Positions 1 through 5,688 of a stretch of DNA of 11,585 bases are shown in pieces. Below the pieces are notes generated by a model, which was given only the letters and a program-made list of their open reading frames with translations, did not search any database and was not told the origin of the DNA. A program made the position numbers and the translations under genes. The number at the start of each line of letters is the position of its first letter. Position 1 is the stretch's first letter. This DNA comes from JBGOUJ01 sp041477005 (GTDB lineage Bacteria > Acidobacteriota > Terriglobia > Bryobacterales > JACQDG01): the NCBI GenBank assembly GCA_041477005.1, contig JBGOUJ010000196.1, positions 1 to 11,585 of the forward strand. The letters run 5' to 3'.

Positions 1-360
1 ATTCGAACCGCTGTAGCTCAAGCAATCCAAGCGAATCTTCAGAATTTCAGCCATCTTGATGGCGTTCCGGCGATTCTTTACCCGCGGTTCTTCGGGATTC
101 GCATCAGGAGGAGGTGGCGGTCCCCCGGTCAGCGTCAGGCCCACCACGTCGTGCCCTTGGTCGGCATAAAGGGCCAAGGTTCCGCCGGCACAGCTTTCGG
201 GGTCATCGGGGTGGGCTCCCACCGCAACCACCCTCAGCTTCCGGTCCGGCTCGGGGCGCTTCCCTTGCGCGTTGGCTGGTCCCAGCGGCAGTAATGTGGC
301 CGCGGCTCCCGCCAGAGCGGACGATTGGCGCAGCAGCGACCTTCGACTTATCTGGCTCAT
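1..360 (-). CDS. PIG-L family deacetylase, Tat-exported (partial, C-terminus outside window)
   Basis: The first 120 codons lie here; the gene runs off the left edge. The N-terminus MSQISRRSLLRQSSALAG carries a twin-arginine motif, a hydrophobic stretch and an AxA-type end (PANA, then Q), so export by Tat is predicted. It is followed by VVAVGAHPDDPESCAGGT, the AHPDD signature of the LmbE/PIG-L family, whose His and Asp residues bind the catalytic zinc. Family members remove N-acetyl groups from GlcNAc-type substrates; the substrate here cannot be told. The start at 358-360 is chosen because GGGAGGAG lies just upstream, and the Tat motif follows directly. The ATG overlaps (ATGA) the stop of a permease scrap upstream, so the gene may have lost its native promoter or been placed behind new upstream DNA. 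Family call sure; substrate unknown. Confidence 0.9.
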   Translation of the reverse strand, partial: MSQISRRSLLRQSSALAGAAATLLPLGPANAQGKRPEPDRKLRVVAVGAHPDDPESCAGGTLALYADQGHDVVGLTLTGGPPPPPDANPEEPRVKNRRNAIKMAEILKIRLDCLSYSGSN

Positions 361-524
361 TTGCTCCTCCCTTCTAAGGGCAGATCGCGCAACAGGATGC
401 CGTAAGCGATGGAGAAGATTGCGGTGGTGGCGGCGCGGCCCAGGCCGGGAATCAGGATCGCGGAGAGGGCGAAGCCGGGATTCCGGAGCGGGGTTCGGAT
501 CGCCTGGCGTAATTCGGAGAGCAT
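357..524 (-). pseudogene. ADOP-type ABC permease, N-terminal scrap
   Basis: This 55-codon frame starts MLSELRQAIRTPLRNPGF and continues with a membrane segment ending TAIFSIAYGILLRDLP. It matches the start of the MacB-like core of ADOP permeases, where the usual text is roughly LRxLxRxPGFT...IGANTAIFSVVxxLLRPLP. Full ADOP proteins have about 800 residues. Here the similarity ends after LRDLP, and the frame reads straight through the PIG-L ribosome-binding site (LEGRSK, then TGA). The key GIGANT segment is degenerate (GLGRAA). The upstream side is cut by the 13-bp tandem repeat. I read this as a deletion or insertion remnant, not a functional protein. It may still be translated and couple to PIG-L through the ATGA overlap. 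Confidence 0.75.
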
Positions 525-527
525 TGG

Positions 528-618
528 ATGTAAGCCCAGGATGTAAGCCCAGGATGTAAGCCCAGGATGTAAGCCCAGGATGTAAGCCCAGGATGTAAGC
601 CCAGGATGTGAGCCTACC
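528..618. repeat. 13-bp tandem repeat (minisatellite), six perfect copies plus one diverged
   Basis: The unit ATGTAAGCCCAGG (minus strand CCTGGGCTTACAT) occurs without a mismatch at 528-540, 541-553, 554-566, 567-579, 580-592 and 593-605. A diverged seventh copy, ATGTGAGCCTACC, is at 606-618. The unit length is not a multiple of three. On the minus strand the array stays open in the frame of the permease scrap and would give a 13-residue period, HPGLTSWAYILGL. The sharp boundary lies 3 bp before the permease scrap ATG. There are no unique spacers, so it is not a CRISPR array. Perfect identity between copies points to recent expansion by slippage or unequal exchange. Confidence 0.95.
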
Positions 619-692
619 ACGCCGAAGACCGCGGCGGAGGCATTGAAAACAGGCTTCGTGGGACGCAGATGTTCAGGAGCGGCCAGCGACGA

Positions 693-1193
693 TTACTTCC
701 CTAAACTCGCGTGATCGTAGCTGATGACTCTCGTGATCCTCCACGCGCCATCTTTCTTCTGCCACAAGTGAATGAATTTCGCCTCGCCGACTGGCTTGCT
801 CGCGTCAACCTTTGGTTGGTGGAATCGATGAACACCGATCTCGACCGCTCCATAGCCGTTTATGGGATACACCTCAAGCGTCCCCGGGACGAGTTCTCGA
901 CGCACTTTTCCGCAGATGTTCTTCTTCACCTGTTCGGCCACTGTCTGCCTGCCGAAGGTGACTCCACCTTGATCGTGATAGAACTCCAAATCGTCTGCGA
1001 AGAAGGTGACGAGCTTCTCCAGATCGCACTGGTTATAGGCATCGAAGAGTGCGCCGTCAAGCGCCGCGATCGTACGAAAGAGTTCATCGCGGGGGGAGAT
1101 ACTTGGCGGAGCCTGGGCGTCCACCCGAACGCTCGGCAAGGCGAGGAGAGGCAAGAGCAGCAGGGTTCTTCGTAGAGCGAAAAGCTTGTTCAT
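693..1193 (-). CDS. secreted SnoaL/NTF2-like (DUF4440-type) protein
   Basis: This is a 166-residue protein. A Sec signal peptide is clear: MNKLFALRR, then LLLLPLLALPS, then VDA before QAPPS. The mature part begins with a helical segment (ELFRTIAALDGALFDAYNQC), followed by DLEKLVTFFADDLEFYHDQG and the late strand FIHLWQKKDGAWRITRVISY. That order of helices and sheet is typical of SnoaL/DUF4440 cone-fold domains. Such domains serve as small isomerases, hydrolases or mere binding folds, so no reaction can be assigned. A longer frame reaches to 1277, but I choose the ATG at 1191-1193 because the signal peptide starts there and AGGAAGG lies about 10 nt upstream. It is followed on the same strand by the permease scrap and PIG-L and may be transcribed with them. 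Confidence 0.85.
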   Translation of the reverse strand: MNKLFALRRTLLLLPLLALPSVRVDAQAPPSISPRDELFRTIAALDGALFDAYNQCDLEKLVTFFADDLEFYHDQGGVTFGRQTVAEQVKKNICGKVRRELVPGTLEVYPINGYGAVEIGVHRFHQPKVDASKPVGEAKFIHLWQKKDGAWRITRVISYDHASLGK

Positions 1194-1401
1194 GGGTTTC
1201 GCACCTTCCTGAAATCGGGAAACGCTCTTGGGGTACGCAGCGAAGGGGCCGGATGTTCCCGGCGAAATCAAGTCCACGCTTGGCGAGCCACAACGCGCGT
1301 GTCCAACAGGAATCGAGAGGTCAAGCCGTTGCTCCTCAGCTCTCGCGAAGAGCTTCCCACAGACCTAAGGTGCCGGCGCTCCCAACGACGCCCACAGTCC
1401 C

Positions 1402-1456
1402 AGCAACTTCCGCTTAGCGGGACCAAGAGGGTCCCCTGATACCAGCGCAAGTTGCT
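1402..1456. other. nested inverted repeat / structured element of unknown role
   Basis: An outer stem pairs 1402-1413 (AGCAACTTcCGC) with 1445-1456 (GCGcAAGTTGCT), 11 of 12 positions complementary. Inside it sits a second hairpin, GGGACC (1419-1424) and GGTCCC (1430-1435) around the loop AAGAG. A smaller stem, TTGCT/AGCAA, overlaps the right edge. It lies in the roughly 330-bp gap between the divergent SnoaL and toxin genes, 35 bp before the toxin promoter. No T-run follows on either strand, so a rho-independent terminator is unlikely. The rest of 1194-1490 shows no gene or tRNA that I can support. Confidence 0.5.
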
Positions 1457-1490
1457 CTGGCAGCAATTCTCTGGCGCACCCGTGACGTGA

Positions 1491-1510
1491 GTTGACTTCT
1501 ATACGTCAAC
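1491..1510. promoter_or_regulatory. candidate operator of the RelE/XRE toxin-antitoxin module
   Basis: GTTGAC and its exact reverse complement GTCAAC flank 8 bp (1491-1496 and 1505-1510). The left arm covers the -35 hexamer and the right arm lies in the promoter spacer. This is where an autoregulating XRE-type antitoxin would be expected to bind. A second imperfect pair (TATAC at 1500-1504, GTATA at 1514-1518) overlaps the -10. The symmetry is seen directly; binding is inferred. Confidence 0.55.
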
Positions 1511-1520
1511 GCCGTATACT
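1492..1520 (+). promoter_or_regulatory. sigma-70-type promoter of the toxin-antitoxin operon
   Basis: TTGACT (1492-1497), a 17-bp spacer, then TATACT (1515-1520) matches the housekeeping consensus at 10 of 12 positions. Transcription should begin near 1527, at or beside the GTG at 1528-1530. The upstream TTG at 1492 would then be untranscribed, so it cannot be the toxin start. Confidence 0.8.
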
Positions 1521-1527
1521 TCAGGAA

Positions 1528-1875
1528 GTGATCGCGGAAATCGTAAGCCTGTCCGCCTACGAGGCTCAGGTTTCACCGCTCTTGGATGAGGAGGAGCGGG
1601 CGGCGATGGAGTTCTTTATCGCTCGCTCCCCGGAAGACCATCCGGTGATCCCCGGTGCCGGCGGCTTCCGAAAGGCTCGCTGGGCGCGGCGCGGCCGGGG
1701 AAAGAGCGGCGGTTTTCGGGTCATCTACTTCTTTCTGCCGGAGCCAGGGCGTGTCTACATGACGTCGATCTATGCCAAGTCCCGAAAACAAACACTCTCG
1801 GCGGCCGATCAGAACGTACTCGCAAAGCTCGCGGCACAGATCAAGAGCGCAGCAAAAGGAGGGCGACGGCCATGA
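1528..1875 (+). CDS. RelE/HigB-family toxin
   Basis: With the GTG at 1528 the protein has 115 residues, normal for the family. The hallmark run is visible at about residues 39-69: PVIPGAGGFRKARWARRGR, then GKSGGFRVIYFF, followed by the strand YMTSIYAKSRK and a C-terminal helix. This is the RelE/ParE superfamily pattern (VIxGTGGxRKxR...GKGKSGGxRVIY...YxKxxxxdL). Such toxins are mRNA endonucleases acting at or near the ribosome. An in-frame TTG at 1492 is the first base of the -35 box and is rejected. The GTG at 1528 coincides with the predicted transcription start, so the mRNA may be leaderless; an ATG at 1606 would remove the first helix. The gene precedes its antitoxin, HigBA-like order, and overlaps it by 4 nt. 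Confidence 0.88.
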   Translation: MIAEIVSLSAYEAQVSPLLDEEERAAMEFFIARSPEDHPVIPGAGGFRKARWARRGRGKSGGFRVIYFFLPEPGRVYMTSIYAKSRKQTLSAADQNVLAKLAAQIKSAAKGGRRP

Positions 1876-2201
1876 AGCGGCCCAAGCCGAAGACGAAAGC
1901 TGGCAAACGGACCCGGCTCGGGCTGGAGCTTGAAGATAGCGCCAGGGAAATCCTGGCTCACATGAAGGGTGAAAAGACTCTTCCCACGAGGCGGATCGTA
2001 CTGCCCGGCGACGTGGATGTGAAGCGCATCCGCGAAGGGGCCCGGATGTCGCAATCCGAGTTCGCGCGAGCGTTTTGCATCAACCCACGGACCTTGCAGG
2101 AATGGGAGCAGGGGCGCCGGAAGCCCGACGCAACGACGCGCGCGTATCTCGCGGTGATCGCCAGGAACCGCAAGGCCGTGCTGAAAGCGCTTGAGACGTG
2201 A
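1872..2201 (+). CDS. XRE-family helix-turn-helix antitoxin (HigA-like)
   Basis: The protein has 109 residues. A basic N-terminus (KRPKPKTKAGKRTR) is followed by a helix around residues 18-33 and an extended linker. The Cro/C1-type HTH occupies about residues 49-95: RIREGARMSQSEFARAFCIN, then PRTLQEWEQGRRKPD. This is the usual build of antitoxins that follow RelE/HigB toxins: the N-terminal part blocks the toxin and the HTH represses the operon. The ATG overlaps the toxin TGA as ATGA, so translation is probably coupled. The likely target is the inverted repeat at 1491-1510. Downstream, 2202-2366 holds no gene I can support. Confidence 0.9.
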   Translation: MKRPKPKTKAGKRTRLGLELEDSAREILAHMKGEKTLPTRRIVLPGDVDVKRIREGARMSQSEFARAFCINPRTLQEWEQGRRKPDATTRAYLAVIARNRKAVLKALET

Positions 2202-2259
2202 CCGGGGCGGAGTGACTTTCCGGAAAAAAGAACCCAATCCTCGAGGCTGGTGGCGTGGC

Positions 2260-2281
2260 GGCCGGGCGCCGTCAGCCGGCC
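2260..2281 (+). terminator. weak hairpin after the toxin-antitoxin operon
   Basis: GGCCGG (2260-2265) pairs with CCGGCC (2276-2281) around a 10-nt loop, about 60 bp past the antitoxin stop and between converging genes. No T-run follows. It could end transcription from either side, but the evidence is only position and symmetry. Confidence 0.3.
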
Positions 2282-2366
2282 AGAATCTCGGATTGACCGA
2301 TTGACCCTGCGGAATCGCCCGTGAACAGGGAAGAAGGACGTCTACGCGTTCCGGATCTGGACGCAG

Positions 2367-3260
2367 CTAATTAGCGCGGAGGGCTATCATCGGATCGATT
2401 CGCGATGCGCGGCGGGCCGGAAGATAACCTGCCAGGGCCGCAACCGCCGTAACGATGGCCAACATCCCCAAGAACGTTGCGGGGTCGGTGGGAGTCACTC
2501 CGAACAACAGACCACCAAGCGCTCGTGTGAGAATGTGTTCCTGCCACGGCGAGAATCAGACCGAGCGCCGCGGCGCAGCACGACAGCACAACGCTCTCGG
2601 TCAGCATCTGTCGGATCAGGCGGCCGAGCCCCGCTCCCAGCGCGACCCGGATGGCCATTTCCTTTCGCCTCGTCGCGGTGCGGGCGAACTGCAGATTCGA
2701 AAGATTCGCGCACACGATCAGCATCACCACGCCAACAGCGCAGGCGAGCACAACGAGAGCCGGGCGAAGACGCCCGCTCACAGGTCGAGGAAGGGGCCCA
2801 CCGGTACGGTTTGACCCGATAAGACACCCTCCTTCCCATCATTCGCAATCCAGACCAGGCGGCCGGGATCGCTGAACGGGAGAGGGCGAATGAGAAGAGC
2901 GTTCACTACGCTGAAAATGGTTGAGCTGGCGCCGATCCCGAGTCCGACGATGAGAATCGCGAAGGTGGTGAAACCAGCGTCACGGCGAAGGGTGCGGAAC
3001 GTATAGCGCAGATCTTGCAGGAGGTTATCGATGAACGGGACGCCTCGGGCTTCGCGATGAGCCTCACGGAGCTGTGTGAGCCCGCCCAATTCCAGCCGCG
3101 CCGCGCGTTCGGCCTGGTCCGGTGTCATGCCGCGGCGAATGTGGTCCGCGGCCAGCAGGGTGACGTGCGATGCGAGCTCGTCGTCCAGGTCGCGGTCGAG
3201 GTCGGAGGTTCGGAAGAACGCACGCAGGCGCGCACCCATCTGCTTGAGTCGGGTCAACAT
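2367..3260 (-). pseudogene. ADOP-type ABC permease, broken by deletion and frameshift
   Basis: The intact 5' part (3260 down to the stop at 2778) encodes the ADOP prefix (DLDRDLDDELASHV, TPDQAERAARLELGG) and the first membrane core (FRTLRRDAGFTTFAILIVGL, then TIFSVVNALLIRPLPF). It stops at VGPFLDL. The next frame, from about 2781, resumes far downstream in the family alignment with RPALVVLACAVGVVMLIVCA and EMAIRVALGAGLGRLIRQ. A second shift near 2540 returns to the first frame for the true family C-terminus, LLFGVTPTDPATF to LPARRASRIDPMIALRAN, ending TAG at 2367-2369. About 300 codons remain where ADOPs have roughly 800, so most of the periplasmic region and one permease half are missing. 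It lies 4 nt after padR, the standard ADOP arrangement. Almost certainly non-functional. Confidence 0.85.
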
Positions 3261-3264
3261 GGGA

Positions 3265-3609
3265 TTAGCTCTGGGCGCTGAGTTGCAGCAATTTTCCGAT
3301 CACACCGGAGACTCGCTCCCAGTTTTCGGTTTCGGCGATGAGTTGTTTGCGGCCGGCTTTCGAAATCGAGTAGAACTTCGCCTTGCGGTTATTCTCCGAC
3401 GTACCCCATTCGGCCCTAATCCAGCCCTTCTGCACGAGACGGACGAGGCAGAGATAAATGGTCCCCTGGTTCACCAGTACCGCTTCCTTACTGAGTTGTT
3501 CGATCCGGCGGGCGATGCCATATCCGTGGAGCGGTCCCATCGCGTCAAGGGTCTTCAACACCATCAGGTCGAGGGTGCCTTGAAGAATATCCGACTTGTT
3601 CTCCGCCAT
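3265..3609 (-). CDS. PadR-family transcriptional regulator
   Basis: This 114-residue protein starts MAENKSDILQGTLDLMVLKT and continues MGPLHGYGIARRI, the PadR winged-helix core. The family's recognition region follows as NQGTIYLCLVRLVQKGWI, where NQGSLYPALHRLEQKGWI is usual, then the wing (KAKFYSISKAGRKQL) and a C-terminal dimerising helix. PadR proteins of this subgroup sit in front of ADOP permeases and are thought to control them. I choose the ATG at 3607-3609 because AGGAGA lies 6-7 nt upstream and the family starts there; a longer frame to 3645 adds unrelated residues. Its partner permease is broken, so it may now regulate only itself or other loci. The recognition helix differs from the family norm at several positions. 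Confidence 0.9.
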   Translation of the reverse strand: MAENKSDILQGTLDLMVLKTLDAMGPLHGYGIARRIEQLSKEAVLVNQGTIYLCLVRLVQKGWIRAEWGTSENNRKAKFYSISKAGRKQLIAETENWERVSGVIGKLLQLSAQS

Positions 3610-3632
3610 GTCATCTCCTGTGGGTTGCATAG

Positions 3633-3664
3633 AGGAGTCTCTCAAAACTCCTGTGGGATGTCAA
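3633..3664 (-). promoter_or_regulatory. padR promoter with palindromic operator candidate
   Basis: On the minus strand TTGACA (3659-3664) is a perfect -35 box. A 17-bp spacer leads to GAGACT (3636-3641), a poor but acceptable -10. Overlapping it, AGGAGT (3633-3638) and ACTCCT (3647-3652) form an exact inverted repeat with an 8-bp centre, the same spacing as the ATGT-N8-ACAT site known for PadR. In addition CTCCTGTGGG is directly repeated at 3615-3624 and 3648-3657. PadR autoregulation here is a fair inference. Confidence 0.6.
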
Positions 3665-3684
3665 GAGGGCACTAACGGCTTGAG

Positions 3685-3705
3685 GGCTCCGGAGCCTGCG
3701 CAGGC
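3685..3705. repeat. two overlapping 12-bp palindromes between MFS gene and padR
   Basis: GGCTCCGGAGCC (3685-3696) and GCCTGCGCAGGC (3694-3705) are each perfectly self-complementary and share 3 bp. They lie downstream of the MFS stop and upstream of the padR promoter. They could slow or end transcription of the envelope operon, although neither has a loop or a T-run. Confidence 0.35.
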
Positions 3706-3738
3706 CGGGCCGGACTTGCTGCCGGAGCGTCTCCAGTC

Positions 3739-4932
3739 TCATGTTGCGGCCAGTCTGGCGCGGCCGCCCCGGAGCGTCGCCACGTAGAAGATGGTCCCGG
3801 CGGCGCCAATGGCGGCAGCGCCCCAGAAATTCGCATGCGGTCCCAGCTTCCAGAGGCCGGCGCCCAGGAACGAGCCGGAGGTCACCACCGCATCTCTTAT
3901 CAGGTAGTAGGCGCCGACGGTGCGGCCGCGGGCCTCGGGCGGCGAGTAGCCGACCACCAATGCCTTTCGTGCCGGATCTCCGAACTCCTTCAAGCCGCGA
4001 ACGACGAAGGCCACCAGCAGCCAGGAGAAACTGTCCGCCACCAGGAGCGTGAGGGGGAACAGAGTGAAGAAAAGAAATGTGGCGATCACGAACGGTTCCC
4101 GCCCGAAGCGGCCCGCGAGGTGCGCTACCGGAACGTAGCAGAGGATGGCGGTCAGCATCTCGACGGCGGTCAGGATGCCGACCTGCGTCGCACTCACGCC
4201 CACGCGATCCATGGCGTAGATCACCACCCAGGCATACGGAAGGCGCTCGCAAAACCGGATCAGGATATCGCTCACCAGCAGGCGCTTCAGGCGCGGGTCG
4301 AAGCTTTGGACCACTCTCCGGAAATCGGATGGTCGCGCGCCCTCGCCCGGACGCTCGTCATCCATCCGCTGCTGGACGATCAGGGCCAGCACGCCCAGGG
4401 CCACCGAGACCGCGAATCCCCGGCGCACGCCGCCGACCACGCCGTAGCGATCGATCAGCAGGCCGCCGGCGATCGGCCCGATCAGGATCGGCAGGCGCTT
4501 GATCAGGGACTGGATCCCGATCCCCATGGTGTGCTTCTCCGCGGGCAGGTTGGAGGCGACCAGCGAAAACATCGCCGGCAGCGACAGGTTGCTCCAGGCC
4601 AGGAACAGAAACATCGCCAGCAACACGGCGGCCCAGTGCGGGACCAGGAGCACGGCGAGATAGCCGGCGATGGAGAGCACGGTGAACGATGTGAGCGCCC
4701 GGCGATGGCCCCAGCGATCCACCAGCACGCCGCCGGGATAGGCATAGACGGCGCCGAGCAGCGTCTTCAGGGCGTCGAAGGAGCCGATGATCAGGGCCGC
4801 GGCGCCGAGCGACTCCAGGTACTTGGGCAGGAAGCGCGTCCAGAGCTCCTCGCCGCCGTTGATCACCAGGATCGCCGCCAGCAGGAGCACGACGTTGCGC
4901 CGCAGGCCTAGAAACTCGGTGAGGTTTTTCAT
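3739..4932 (-). CDS. major facilitator superfamily transporter
   Basis: The protein has 397 residues and a 12-helix hydropathy pattern. The cytoplasmic loop after helix 2 carries MFS motif A (GGVLVDRWGHRRAL, residues 67-80). The matching loop of the second half has a shortened form (GRFGREPFVIA), after a central polar linker rich in charged residues (RMDDERPGEGARPSDF). A second signature is GDPARKALVVGYSPPEARGR, common in drug or sugar efflux-type members. The substrate cannot be deduced. It is the last gene of a three-gene operon, 24 nt after the rhomboid gene, with AAAGG upstream of the ATG. In this place it may export a precursor or product of the neighbouring glycan enzymes, but that is only context. 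Confidence 0.9.
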   Translation of the reverse strand: MKNLTEFLGLRRNVVLLLAAILVINGGEELWTRFLPKYLESLGAAALIIGSFDALKTLLGAVYAYPGGVLVDRWGHRRALTSFTVLSIAGYLAVLLVPHWAAVLLAMFLFLAWSNLSLPAMFSLVASNLPAEKHTMGIGIQSLIKRLPILIGPIAGGLLIDRYGVVGGVRRGFAVSVALGVLALIVQQRMDDERPGEGARPSDFRRVVQSFDPRLKRLLVSDILIRFCERLPYAWVVIYAMDRVGVSATQVGILTAVEMLTAILCYVPVAHLAGRFGREPFVIATFLFFTLFPLTLLVADSFSWLLVAFVVRGLKEFGDPARKALVVGYSPPEARGRTVGAYYLIRDAVVTSGSFLGAGLWKLGPHANFWGAAAIGAAGTIFYVATLRGGRARLAAT

Positions 4933-4956
4933 CGAGCCGGACCTTTAGGACCGGGT

Positions 4957-5676
4957 TTACGTCCAGGCGCTGTAAGGGCGCTGGTAGCGCTTGGGCGCCA
5001 AAATACACAGCAGCACGGCGCCGGAGAGGAAACCTCCGATGTGCGCCCACCAGGCTACGCCGCCGGTCTGGACCGCCGACACCCCCAGGCTGAAGACCCC
5101 GTAAAAAAACTGCTGCAGGAACCAGAAGCCCAGAAAGAAAAGGGCCGGCACCTCGATCACCGGGAAGATGAAAAACAACGGCAGCAGCACCAGGACGCGG
5201 GCACGAGGATACGAGATCAGATAGGCGCTGAGGACGCCGGCGATGGCGCCGCTCGCCCCCAGGCTCGGCAGCTTGGAGGCCGGGTTGAACCAGATGTGCG
5301 CCAGTGACGCCCCGATGCCGCACAGCAAATAAAACACCAGGTAGCGCCCGTGGCCGAGGCGATCTTCGACGTTATCACCGAAGATCCACAGGTAAAGCAT
5401 GTTACCAATCAGGTGCATCCAGCCGCCGTGCAGGAACATGGAGGTGAAAATCGGCGCCACGAGCTGCTCCGGGGTCACCTGGTGCACCACGCCGTGGGAC
5501 GTCAAATACACGGAATGAAAATAGCGGAAGGGTATCACGGCGAACACGTTGATGAAGCCGTCCAGTTGCGGTCCCAGCATCACCTGGTAGAAGAATACCA
5601 GCACATTGGTTACGATCAGCGTGGTGTTCACGAAGGGGTGAGTGCGGGAAGGGATGTTATCGCGCAGCGGGATCAT
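4957..5676 (-). CDS. rhomboid family intramembrane serine protease
   Basis: The protein has 239 residues. The catalytic dyad is visible as GASGAIAG (Ser142) and AHIGG (His212). The HLIGNMLYLWIFGDNVEDRL block gives the HxxxN oxyanion asparagine (Asn92) and the L1-loop/helix-2 region. At least six hydrophobic segments are present, with a conserved bacterial N-terminus (MIPLRDNIPSRTHPFVN). Rhomboids cut single-pass membrane proteins within the membrane; the substrate is unknown. The insertion of about 30 residues between helices 1 and 2 (FRYFHSVYLTSHGVVHQVTP) is typical of this subgroup. The gene starts 12 nt after the sugar transferase stop and has no convincing Shine-Dalgarno sequence, so translation probably depends on coupling. 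All catalytic residues are intact. Confidence 0.93.
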   Translation of the reverse strand: MIPLRDNIPSRTHPFVNTTLIVTNVLVFFYQVMLGPQLDGFINVFAVIPFRYFHSVYLTSHGVVHQVTPEQLVAPIFTSMFLHGGWMHLIGNMLYLWIFGDNVEDRLGHGRYLVFYLLCGIGASLAHIWFNPASKLPSLGASGAIAGVLSAYLISYPRARVLVLLPLFFIFPVIEVPALFFLGFWFLQQFFYGVFSLGVSAVQTGGVAWWAHIGGFLSGAVLLCILAPKRYQRPYSAWT

Positions 5677-5688
5677 GGGTGGTGTTCG

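Noticed and set aside
528..618. CRISPR array
   Set aside because: Units are 13 bp and contiguous with no unique spacers, and no cas genes are nearby.
1268..1450. Small minus-strand gene between SnoaL and the toxin
   Set aside because: No ribosome site, Arg/Trp/Cys-rich text, and it crosses the structured inverted repeat.
1402..1460. Integron attC site or TPP-type riboswitch
   Set aside because: The arms do not fit RYYYAAC/GTTRRRY, and the conserved TPP elements (CTGAGA and the paired GGGG) are missing; only short chance similarity.
1492..1527. TTG start for the RelE-like toxin
   Set aside because: The TTG is the first three bases of the -35 box of the gene's own promoter and would not be transcribed from it.
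3835..4911. Long plus-strand frame opposite the MFS gene
   Set aside because: Its translation is rich in His, Gln, Asp and Gly with no domain, the usual antisense shadow of a GC-rich membrane protein gene; the minus-strand frame is an obvious MFS protein.
4957..5676. Rhombosortase of a GlyGly-CTERM sorting system
   Set aside because: The protein has the ordinary bacterial rhomboid N-terminus and length, and no GlyGly-CTERM substrate is encoded in the window.
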